A stretch of DNA of 64,000 bases, from positions 4,340,001 to 4,404,000 of the forward strand of contig JANHCV010000001.1 in the NCBI GenBank assembly GCA_025594325.1. The letters are read 5' to 3'. The DNA comes from Blastocladiella emersonii ATCC 22665 (lineage: Eukaryota > Blastocladiomycota > Blastocladiomycetes > Blastocladiales > Blastocladiaceae). Under the pieces are notes generated by a model. It was given only the letters and a program-made list of their open reading frames with translations, ran no database searches and was not told the origin of the DNA. This document shows positions 56,501 through 64,000 of this stretch, one piece after another. The first letter of the stretch is position 1. Every line of letters begins with the position of its first letter. The position numbers and the translations under genes were made by a program.

Positions 56501-59500
56501 CGCGCTGCTCCCCGTCCTGCCGCACGCGTCGTCCATGTCGATGGCGACGAGCCCAAGCCGGCGCCTGCGGTCCCGCCAAGGCCAGTCACAGCGTTTGACC
56601 CGCCCCCGGGCGTCTTCGTCACGGGCGCCGGCCGGCCGACGCTCGCGCCGTCCAAGGAGGGCCTCGAGCGCGCCCGAAAGTGGATCAACGCGCCGTCCAA
56701 CGACGATGCACAGGCGGAACTCGCCGCCTTCGCCACGTCCTCGCAGAAAGCCAAGCCGGCCCGGCCCGTCGTGCAGCAGCAGTCTCGCCTCGTGCAACGC
56801 GAGCCCGAGCCGCTCGACCGCGCGCGCTCCATGACGCCGCCGTCGCGCCCGCGCCCCCTCGGCGCGAGTGCGGGACCCGCAGTCACCCCGGCACCAACGC
56901 CGACGCGGGCTGTCGGGTTGCACACGGCGGCGACCCCACGCACCACCACGTCGCAGTTCCGCCCGCCGATGCGCCGGTCGTCGAGCGACGTGTCGCTCGG
57001 TCCCCGCACACCGCTTATCGTAACGCCCGCTTCGACCATGTCGCGGCAGTCGTCGTTCGCGACGCCGAGCCTGCCGCCGCGTGCAGCATCGGCCACGCCA
57101 GCTGTAGCGCCGAGCGTGCCCGCGACGCCGGTTCGTGGCCCCCGACCAATGTCCACGCCGGGCACCATGTCCGCGCCATCCACGGCAGTGAGGCCAGCCG
57201 CGCCCGCATCCGTGACCGCGACCGAGAACCAGGCCCCGCTCCGCCCGTCGCACACGCGCAAGTCGTCCAACGGCACCATGCTCTCGATGCGCACGCCGTC
57301 GCGGCCCGCGTCGACGCTCGGGCGGCAGGCCGCGAGCCGGCCCATGTTCAAGACGCCGCTCCGCGCTCCCTCGGCGGCCAAGGACGGGCAGACCGCGACG
57401 GCTCAGCTTCGGACTCCAGCCACGACGCCCGCGGCGGGGCGCCGGCGGTCCAACGTGCGCGCTTCGACGCCAGCGGCGACGCCGACTCGCACCGCGGGCG
57501 TCGCGTCCGTGTTCGACCTGCCGCCAGTTCCCTCGCTGGACCGCGTGTCGCTGCGCTCGCTTGGCGCGCCGGCCGTCGGCCGCGGATCCGTTCCGCAGTG
57601 GATTGCCCGCATCACGTCCGAGACCGCGGCATGGTTCCGGTTCCCGGGCGCTGCGCAGTGGGGTCCCTCGGACGTGCACGCCGCGCTTCTCGCCGCGGGC
57701 GCCGTGCCAAAACTCGTCAGCGAGGACTGGACGCGCAACCACTACCGGTGGATCGTGTGGAAGCTCGCGTGCCAGCACCGTGCGTACGCCGCGAACCCGG
57801 CCGCCGCCGCGCAGCTCCCGCCGTTCACCACGGACACGGTGGTGCGCCAGCTGCTGTACCGGTACGAGCGCGAGGTGGTGCGCGCCGAACGGCCCGTGCT
57901 CCGGCGGATCGTCGAGCGCGACGAGACGGCGCACCGGCCCATGGTCCTGTGCGTGGCGCGGATCGTGGCGGTCGAGGATCCCGAGTCGGGCAAGGCCATC
58001 GACGCCCTCGAGCTGACGGACGGGTGGTACTCGATCACGGCCAAGCTCGACGCGGCGCTGCTGCGCGCCGTGGACAACGGGCGGATCGTGGTCGGCGGTA
58101 AGCTCCTGGTCGGCGGCGCGTCGCTGGTCGCATCAGGCGACGGGGTCCCCGTCCTCGACACCGTCCCGACGTGGTCCGCGACGGGGTCCGAGCTGACGCC
58201 GCCCGACCACGCGGCGGTCTCGCTCAAGCTGTGCGGCAACTCGACCAAGCCCGCGCGGTGGGACGCCAAGCTCGGGCACGTTGCGGGCCCGCCGACGGTG
58301 CCCGTGGCGCTGCGCGCGCTTGCGGCGGACGGCGGCCCGTTCTCCGAGATCGCGGTCCAGATCCTGCGCGTGTACCCGACCATGTACATGGAGATCTTCC
58401 CGAACGGCGAGAAGGCGTACCGCAACCTCCGCGAGGAGCAGGCCGCGCAGGCCGACTACGAGCGGCTGCTGGTCCTCGGCGGCGGCGCCGAGGGCACCCG
58501 CGTCCGGTCGTTTGCGCGGCGGCCTGCTGACGCGATCGACGACGAGGAGCTCGCGCGCGCCGTTGCGCTCGGCACGATCCAGCACGCGCTCGCCGAGGTC
58601 TCGCCCGCGGTCGCGGCGCAGCTGCAGGAGCGCCTCGCGCAGCTCCCCGACCACATGGTGCACGCGGCGCGCGAGGCCGTCAAGCGCAACGTGACGCCCT
58701 TCTTCCGCATCAAGGTGGCGTGCGCGCGGCAATCCGCCGCGCGGTGCGTCGACGCCGACGGCGACCCGGTCCCCGTCGCGACCGCCGTCCTGACCGTGTG
58801 GCGGCCCGACGAGTCGATGCTGCACGAGATTCGCGAGGGCCGGTACTACCGCGTCGTGCACGGGCAGGTGTCGGGCTCGTTCCGCGACGTGCTGCGGCTG
58901 TCGACGACGCGCGGCACGCGGTGGGTGCCCCTGGCCGGCCCCATCGGGGACGCGCCGTCGCCATACGTCCCACGCGAGACGGTGCGCGATTTCGCGCAGC
59001 TCGCCGATACGGGCGACGGGCGCGCGCGCGAGATCGACGTCGAGGGCGTGGTGGTCCGCGTCCGCAAGCCCGCGGCGCATACGGCGGCGCCGCTCGAGAT
59101 CCATCTCGCGGACGCCAGGGGGTGCGCGTTCGCCGTGTTCCGCGCGTACGTCCAGATGTGGATCCCGTCGTTCCACGACTCGCTCAAGGTACGCCGTTCG
59201 GGTTCCTGCCCGTGTCGACCAGTTCACTGACCACCTCAACATGTAGCCCGGGACGAGCCTTGCGCTGCGCAACGTGCGCTGGACGGGCGACGACGCCGAG
59301 TGGCAGGTCGCGCAGCTCGCCGCGACCGACGAGACTGAGATCCGCCGCGTGTCTGCGGCCGCGTCGCTGCCCGCGCCGCTGCACGAGCTCGTCGCGCGGC
59401 TCGACGCGGTGCGGTACGGCGGGTATGCGCCGGCCAAGCGCGCGCGCGGAGGAGGTGGGGATGAGGGGGTCGACTGGGCCGCGTTCTTCAGTCAATCGCC

Positions 59501-59504
59501 GTGA
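53594..59504 (+). CDS. BRCA2: BRCA2/Brh2 homolog, recombination mediator
   Basis: Exons 53594-59188 and 59247-59504, phase 0, about 1,950 residues. The first ~1,000 residues are disordered, rich in Pro, Ala, Ser and Asp. One BRC-like motif follows near residue 1006 (VFVTGAGRPTLAPSKEGLER then ARKWI). The C-terminal DNA-binding domain is well conserved: helical domain NHYRWIVWKLACQ with LLYRYEREVVRAERP and RRIVERDETAHRPMVLCVAR; OB1 ALELTDGWYSITAKLD, LKLCGNSTKPARWDAKLG; EIAVQILRVYPTMYME; and OB3 TAVLTVWRPDESMLHEIREG. Family members load Rad51 on single-stranded DNA and bind Dss1 through the helical/OB1 region. A single BRC unit matches the known layout of the basidiomycete protein Brh2. The usual FxxA of the BRC hairpin reads F-V-T-G here. 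Confidence 0.93.
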
Positions 59505-59573
59505 GGCAGAAGGGGCAGCAAATGCAAAGTGTATTTTCATTCGGAGTTCGTGCACGGGTTTGGTGTGGTTTGG

Positions 59574-61721
59574 TTAGGACGACGGGACGCGGCACCGTGC
59601 CGCCGGTGCAGCGACTGGGTCGGCGGCGGCCGCGACCTTGACGACCGGGACCCGGACGACGGGCACGGGCACGAGCCCGCGGCGCCGACGCTTGGTCGCG
59701 GGCGACATCGGTGCGAGGGATCCGTTCTCGCTTGCCGCCTCGTCGTCGTCGCTACCGCCGCCGTCCGACACGTCGCCGGGTGCAGGCGACGTCGGGTGAG
59801 ACCGCGGCCGCTTCAGCGGGCTCGCAGTGCTGGATCTGATGATGGCGGGGACGCGGGAGCTGGGCACGACGACCACGTGGCGCGGGGAGCGGGACGGGCT
59901 CTTGGTGGGCGTGGTGTTCCCGCCGAGCGCGGCCGCGGCGATGGCCGAGGCGAGCACGCGGTCGGGCGTGCGGAGGAGCGCGGGCGACTGCGGGCGCGAG
60001 ATGAGCGGCGCGCGGCGCGCGGGGGTCGGGGATGGTGGGTCCGCGGGGGCGGCGGGGCGCGGTGGGGAGGCGACGGGGGACATGAAGGTCGCGGGAGCGG
60101 CTGCTGTTGCTGCTGTCGCTGTTGTTGGTGGATCGGCGGCGGCGGGCGCGATCTCGGGCTCGGGCTCTGCGACCGTCTCGGGCTCGGGCTCGACCTGGCT
60201 GCCGCACGAGGACTGGGTATCGGGCGGAAAGTCCTCGCGCGGCTGCGCATGGCCGGCCGCGTCGGCGGCAAAGTCGGGGACCGCTGGCGGCTCGGGCGGT
60301 GGTGGTGGTGGCTGCGAGGCCTCGGCGGCGGCGTCGTCGTCGACCGTCTCGCTCGGCGGGGTCAGAGACTCGATGACAGCGGCCGGTACAGCGGGCCGGT
60401 CACCGAGCGATGGCGGCATGGGCGACGACCGTGCGCCGAGCGAGGGAGGCATGGGCGACGACCGTGCACCAAGCGACGGGGGCATGGGCGAGGACCGGGC
60501 CGACGGCGTGCTCACGAGCCGTGGTGTGCGCGGACACGGACTCGACGGCGGGGAGCTCGCAGCAACGCCGCCGTTGCGCGACGGGCTGGACGAGACGGGC
60601 GCGGACGAGAGGTCCGACGTCGCCAGCGTCGCCGACGCGATGGTACTGGGCGTGGCGGTCGCCGACGACGACGACTGGGTGAGGCCGAGGAGCGAGTGGG
60701 CGAGCGGGACGGGCGTGGCGCCGCCGACACGGCGGCTGAACGAGGAGGCGGCGGCGGTGGGCGAGCGCTTGACGCTCGACTTGAGGACGCGGCGGAGCAT
60801 GGGCGACGGGCGGGCCGAGGGCGACCCGAGCCCGGCGGTCGTCGAGGCGGTGCGGTCGATCTCGCGCGGGGGTTTGAGGATGGACCGCGGGGTGGTGACG
60901 CGGCGCGGGCTGGCGAGCGGGCTCGACGCGGGCGTGTGCGGGCCCGAGCGCGGGGTGCCGGAGAGCGAGCCCGGCGACTGCTCGCCGCGCACGACGGGCG
61001 AGTCGGGCGGCAGCGTCGAGTCGATGATCTCGGGGCGCAGCGGCGGGCCAAAGGAGATGTTGCGGCGCGGGGTCTTGGACACGGACGCGGACGCGGAGCG
61101 TGATGGGGTGCCTGATGGCGCGGCGGCCGACGACGTCGGGGTCGCCGAGGTGCCGAGGAGGGCGGCGACGGCGTCGGCGCTCGGCGTAGTGGGCGAGGCC
61201 GCCGCGCTCGGCGGTGCGGGCGACGCGGACAGGCGGCGCGGGATGGTCTGCGAGAGGAGGCGCAGGGCGGACCGGGGCTGCGCGGCCGTCAGGCCGGGCG
61301 ACGTGGTGGCAGTCGCCGACGCGGGCGCGGACATGGGCGAGCCAGGCGCCGAGGTGGTGCCGCTAATGAGCTCGAAGCGGAAGCGGCGCACGGACACGCT
61401 GCCCGCGCCAAACTCGATCAGGTCGCCCGACGCGAGGATGCGGTGCTCGCCAGCGGGGACGGGGAGCGTGTTGACGCAGAAGGCGGCTTTCCCGACGTTG
61501 TGGATGGCGACGCCGGCGGTCGAGTCGCCGGTCCAGAGCACGACGGTGCACTGCTCGGCGCACATGTCCGGGGTGACGAGGCGCACGTCGACGTGGGCGG
61601 CGCTGCCGATGGTGTTGGTGTGCTTGGTGAGCGGGAAGATGCGCTCGGGCAGGTTGGCCGCCTGCGGCACGTAGACGAGCCGCGCCGCGACGGCGGGCGG
61701 ACCGGCCACGGGCGCGGGCAT
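59574..61721 (-). CDS. FHA-domain protein with long disordered tail
   Basis: A single exon encoding about 715 residues from the ATG at 61721; the frame stays open upstream but that part is Arg-rich and non-coding-like. The FHA domain spans about residues 15-110 (NLPERIFPLTKHTNTIGSA, DVRLVTPDMCAEQCTVVLW, GVAIHNVGKAAFCVNTLPV, HRILASGDLIEFG), a phospho-threonine-binding fold. The typical GR..S..H core is altered: IGSAAHVDVRLVTPDMCAEQ has no obvious Arg-Ser pair. The remaining ~600 residues are Ser/Pro/Ala/Thr-rich with many S/T-P sites. A tandem 11-residue repeat (RSSPMPPSLGA) is present, along with basic ends (KRRRRG). A nuclear chromatin or replication role would fit the family but is inference. 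Confidence 0.82.
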   Translation of the reverse strand: MPAPVAGPPAVAARLVYVPQAANLPERIFPLTKHTNTIGSAAHVDVRLVTPDMCAEQCTVVLWTGDSTAGVAIHNVGKAAFCVNTLPVPAGEHRILASGDLIEFGAGSVSVRRFRFELISGTTSAPGSPMSAPASATATTSPGLTAAQPRSALRLLSQTIPRRLSASPAPPSAAASPTTPSADAVAALLGTSATPTSSAAAPSGTPSRSASASVSKTPRRNISFGPPLRPEIIDSTLPPDSPVVRGEQSPGSLSGTPRSGPHTPASSPLASPRRVTTPRSILKPPREIDRTASTTAGLGSPSARPSPMLRRVLKSSVKRSPTAAASSFSRRVGGATPVPLAHSLLGLTQSSSSATATPSTIASATLATSDLSSAPVSSSPSRNGGVAASSPPSSPCPRTPRLVSTPSARSSPMPPSLGARSSPMPPSLGARSSPMPPSLGDRPAVPAAVIESLTPPSETVDDDAAAEASQPPPPPPEPPAVPDFAADAAGHAQPREDFPPDTQSSCGSQVEPEPETVAEPEPEIAPAAADPPTTATAATAAAPATFMSPVASPPRPAAPADPPSPTPARRAPLISRPQSPALLRTPDRVLASAIAAAALGGNTTPTKSPSRSPRHVVVVPSSRVPAIIRSSTASPLKRPRSHPTSPAPGDVSDGGGSDDDEAASENGSLAPMSPATKRRRRGLVPVPVVRVPVVKVAAAADPVAAPAARCRVPSS
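60405..60503 (-). repeat. 33-bp coding tandem repeat in the FHA protein
   Basis: Three near-identical units in a row (gcatgggcgacgaccgtgc on the plus strand) encode RSSPMPPSLG-A/D. Differences are mostly at wobble positions, for example cgagcgaggg against caagcgacgg, so the array is not brand new. Confidence 0.85.
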
Positions 61722-61727
61722 GGCGGG

Positions 61728-61756
61728 TCGGTCGGTCGGTCGGTCGGTCGGTCGGT
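61728..61756. repeat. Tetranucleotide microsatellite (TCGG)n
   Basis: About seven units of tcgg begin 7 bp upstream of the FHA gene ATG, within its presumed 5' UTR. On the transcript strand they read ACCG. The distance from repeat to start codon is short enough to touch the initiation context. Confidence 0.85.
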
Positions 61757-62110
61757 GTGTGCGAGGAGCGGTGGCTCGGTGGCACACGTTGCGCAGAGTC
61801 GCGCGCAGTCGTTTTCGTTGCAGATTCGTCGGGGGTCGGGGGTCGGGGCCGTCGTCCGTCCGCATGCAGGTCGAAGCGTGCGAACAGCGGCCGACTGGGG
61901 CGCCTGACTCATTGGGAAGGTGGTCGCGGCGTTCAGGGCCCCTCGACCGGGGTGGCAGGTGAGTCAGCTGATGCGCTCGTCTGTTGGTTCGCCGTCGCCG
62001 CCGCGCCGTTCCGCGCACGGATCAGCGCGGCCCGCGAGCCCGCGCACGTCGACCGTGACGTCTGCCCGCCCCTCTACGTGCCAGTCCCCACCCCGCAACT
62101 CCCCGCCATC
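61757..62110. promoter_or_regulatory. Divergent promoter region FHA gene / ATP15
   Basis: Together with the microsatellite this makes a 389-bp gap between head-to-head starts. It is GC-rich with no recognisable TATA box and no coding frame. A pyrimidine-rich ccagtccccaccccgcaact stretch precedes the ATP15 start. Confidence 0.5.
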
Positions 62111-62439
62111 ATGTCGTACTGGAAGACCGCCGGCCTCTCGTTCGTGCCTCTCGACTCTGGCCGCCGCGGATCCCCCTCCCGCTAACCCGTGCCCGTGCCC
62201 CTCCAGGTACCTGCAGTACCTCAACATCGCCTCGCGCGCGACCCGCAACGCCCTCAAGGCCGACCTCAAGGTGGTCGCTGCCCGCCGCGACGAGCAGACC
62301 CTCAAGGTCTCCAAGTGGGTCCAGGGCAAGCAGGGTGAGGCTGTACGTGCTCTCCCTCCTATACTGCACGGCGAAGACCGGTCGCTAACTCCGACACGCT
62401 GCGCTTCTGTAGAAGGACGTCCTTGCCCCCAAGGCCTAA
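62111..62439 (+). CDS. ATP15: Mitochondrial F1-ATP synthase epsilon subunit
   Basis: Exons 62111-62139, 62207-62342 and 62413-62439 encode 63 residues: MSYWKTAGLS at the N-terminus, YLQYLNIASRATRNALK, VVAARRDEQTLKVSKWVQGK and a short end DVLAPKA. The W-K/R-x-A-G-x-S-Y-x-x-Y-L-N pattern is diagnostic for the small epsilon subunit of the F1 central stalk, which stabilises gamma and delta. The family is normally about 50-65 residues and imported without a long cleaved presequence. The gene was found only by joining exons, since the pieces are very short. It ends convergently with NDUFS6. Confidence 0.93.
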
Positions 62440-62752
62440 GCGGCGACTCCCTCGCGCTTCCTGTACATGCCCTCGTCCGGGCGTGGTTGTCACGGCGGGT
62501 GACCCTGCTCGCCGTCGGCTGCGCCACGGGCTTCTCTCCCCTCACCGAAATTCCTACCGTACCCCTCGTCTACTCGCGCCGAATGCTGAATGGATCGTGT
62601 TTTGAATCACCATCGCGCGCGCGCCGCTCATCAGATCGTCACGTCCGAGCCAGGAAGTGAGTGCAGTCAGGCAGAACAAATCAAATTGGACAGGTGGTGA
62701 GAGGGGAGATCGTGGGGTAGAGACAAGGAGAGTAGCACTCGGGTCCGAGCAC
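62440..62752. other. Convergent intergenic region ATP15 / NDUFS6
   Basis: A 313-bp gap holding both 3' UTRs. AT-richer than the genes, with aaatcaaattgg near 62673. No coding frame seen. Confidence 0.55.
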
Positions 62753-63532
62753 TTAGTGGTGGTGGTGGTGCTCCTGCTCGAAGCGGATGCCGCAGTAGCC
62801 GCACGAGTGGTTGCCGGGCTGGTCCAGGTTGATGTACACCTTGGGGTGGCCGAGCGGGCCGCCTACGTGATCCGCGAGTCAGCGACCGCGTTGCGAGGAC
62901 CTGAGCAGAGGAAGGGTACGAACCGCCGCCGTCGCACGCGACGATGCGCTTGTTGACCTTGCGCACGGGCTCCTGCGCGATCAGGTCCATGGCCGGCGTG
63001 GGCTTGGGCTACACGGCGCACGCAAGGTCAGAGCTATGGTCTCCCATTGAACAGAACCCGTCGAACGCACCTGAGCCTCGAGGTCAATCTGCTCGAAGCG
63101 GGGGCCGGTCATGACCACCTCCTTGCGCTTGTAGTAGGCGTAGTCCTTGGACGACACCGTCGCCGTGGCGGTCGCCTTGGGGGCAGCGGCCACCTCGGAC
63201 GAGAGGAGACGCTAGACATCAACGGAAGTACGTGACGTCGTCAGGGCCGAGTCCACCTTGTGTTGCTCCATCACCGCTGGGTGTGCTCGCGAGGGAGGGT
63301 GGGGTTCGCGCGGGCGAGATCGGCGGGGAGCAGGCTCAAGCGCCCGTCTGCGAGAGACACGGTCCGGTGTTGATACATGGTAGGCCCTGGGCCAGTCGTG
63401 ATACATTGCATGTTGCGCGGTTCCCTCCCTCCTCCCTCCCTCGCAAGTCGATCCATGGTCATGGTTCCGAGGCAGGAAACCCACCAGAGCGGGGCGGCGC
63501 ACGGCCGCGGCACGGGACGTGAAGCGAAGCAT
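62753..63532 (-). CDS. Mitochondrial complex I zinc-binding subunit NDUFS6 type
   Basis: Exons 63485-63532, 63071-63211, 62924-63008 and 62753-62862 encode about 127 residues. The N-terminus [20 protein letters not shown] is a classic mitochondrial presequence. The mature part has [20 protein letters not shown] and the zf-CHCC zinc finger: [19 protein letters not shown] then [13 protein letters not shown], with ligands C, H, C and C as in NDUFS6. The protein ends in five consecutive His residues. The subunit is needed late in complex I assembly, so the organism should have proton-pumping complex I (inference). The first intron (63212-63484, 273 nt) is long, so an unseen small exon inside it is possible. 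Confidence 0.88.
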
Positions 63533-63963
63533 GGTTGCACACAAGTTGTGGGACACGGTCGCCGCCACCGCGGGCGCGGCCACGGCCTCGATGGGTGCGC
63601 TCGGGCACGGCGGCCAGCGCCGCGGCGACGCAGCGAGGCGCAAGCGGCGGTCACTCCCGATCACATGATGCGCCCGATCGTGAGGAGCGCGTTCGCGCCG
63701 ACGCGCCGGCCGTCCCACCGTCGTCGTCCTGTCCCTCCTCTGCTCCGCATCTGCCGTGAGTTTGCCAGCTGCTCAACCATCGGCCTCGGCCTCCATGTAA
63801 ACACTCTCGCAAGGCGCGCCATACTCATCGCCGCGCTCCCACGCCTCGACCTGCGACGACGGCTGTGAGTCAGACCCAGCGGCCGCCCTCAAGTACGCCC
63901 CCGCGTCCGTCAAGCTTCCCTACGGCTCGGTGCTGATACGAACCGCAGCTCCAACCTATCCAG
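63533..63963. other. Intergenic region before the window end
   Basis: It holds the NDUFS6 promoter and perhaps the 5' UTR of a plus-strand gene. GTGAGT at about 63865 and ccag at 63960-63963 could bound a leader intron. No coding frame with local bias. Confidence 0.45.
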
Positions 63964-64000
63964 ATGACTGGCCCGCTCGTCGTCTGGGACCCCGAGGACG
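63964..64000 (+). CDS. Possible start of a plus-strand gene (3' truncated by window)
   Basis: The ATG at 63964 opens MTGPLVVWDPED, with the local codon preference (CTC GTC GTC), and runs off the window edge. It directly follows a possible splice acceptor, so 63964 may also be an internal exon edge. Too short to identify. Confidence 0.4.
   Translation, partial: MTGPLVVWDPED

Noticed and set aside
59529..61674. Plus-strand frames opposite the FHA gene
   Set aside because: Gly/Arg/Ala low-complexity translations; the FHA domain and codon bias support the minus strand.

Overview
This window looks like a gene-dense nuclear segment from a GC-rich basidiomycete fungus, most plausibly a Trichosporonales-type Tremellomycete yeast. 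That placement is an inference. It rests on strong G/C preference at third codon positions, short introns (mostly 50-80 nt) with GTACGT/GTGCGT donors, CTGAC/CTAAC branch sites and TAG/CAG acceptors, and fungal-type gene content (Aquarius/Cwf11, ZRC1-type CDF transporter, Sec3, Nop2, Rad4, BRCA2/Brh2, NAC-alpha). I saw no tRNA, rRNA, CRISPR array or intact transposon. All spliced gene models below were built by hand: phases close and coordinates should be good to a base or two, but none is checked against RNA.

Layout. 0-3.1 kb: 3' part of the Aquarius spliceosomal helicase. 4.2-13.1 kb: a 2,881-residue one-pass membrane protein built from about a dozen ~160-residue DUF3712/LEA2-like repeats. 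13.3-15.1 kb: vacuolar zinc transporter. 15.1-17.4 kb: a disturbed segment. Two diverged direct copies of a ~190-bp gene-end junction flank about 1.9 kb of sequence, which holds an unidentified 5'-incomplete minus-strand gene with an in-frame TGA. One copy belongs to the 3' end of a UPF0047/YjbQ gene. 18-20.7 kb: Rad4/XPC. 20.8-21.4 kb: a small DUF5522-like protein. 21.4-24.7 kb: an unusual SPRY plus IQ-motif protein. 25.3-27.4 kb: Nop2 rRNA methyltransferase, divergent from a CEP104-like protein (27.7-32.1 kb). 32.3-33 kb: NAC-alpha, divergent from choline/ethanolamine kinase (33.6-35.3 kb). 35.5-38.7 kb: exocyst Sec3, ending 14 bp from an AlkB-like dioxygenase (38.8-39.8 kb). 40.3-41.2 kb: SGNH hydrolase. 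41.5-42.6 kb: RPS23. 43.4-45.9 kb: a ten-exon WD40 protein. 46.1-47.3 kb: RPL18. 47.5-53.2 kb: a 14-exon protein of ASH/MSP-type Ig-fold repeats like those of ciliary CFAP65/HYDIN/DLEC1, divergent from BRCA2 (53.6-59.5 kb). 59.6-61.7 kb: FHA protein. 62.1-63.5 kb: ATP synthase epsilon and complex I NDUFS6, convergent. The last 37 bp may start another gene.

Functional themes: DNA repair (Rad4, BRCA2, an AlkB-like protein), RNA and ribosome biology (Aquarius, Nop2, RPS23, RPL18, NAC), membrane traffic and lipid (Sec3, choline kinase) and mitochondrial energy (ATP15, NDUFS6). Most adjacent genes are unrelated in function and arranged in divergent or convergent pairs, as is usual for compact fungal genomes.

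The most interesting signals are (i) two proteins of ciliary/centriolar architecture (CEP104-like and ASH-repeat) within 20 kb, in what appears to be a non-flagellated fungus, (ii) the giant DUF3712 repeat protein, (iii) the duplicated junction and gene relic at 15.1-17.4 kb, and (iv) a 13-bp perfect inverted repeat closing a 311-nt loop inside the first intron of RPS23.
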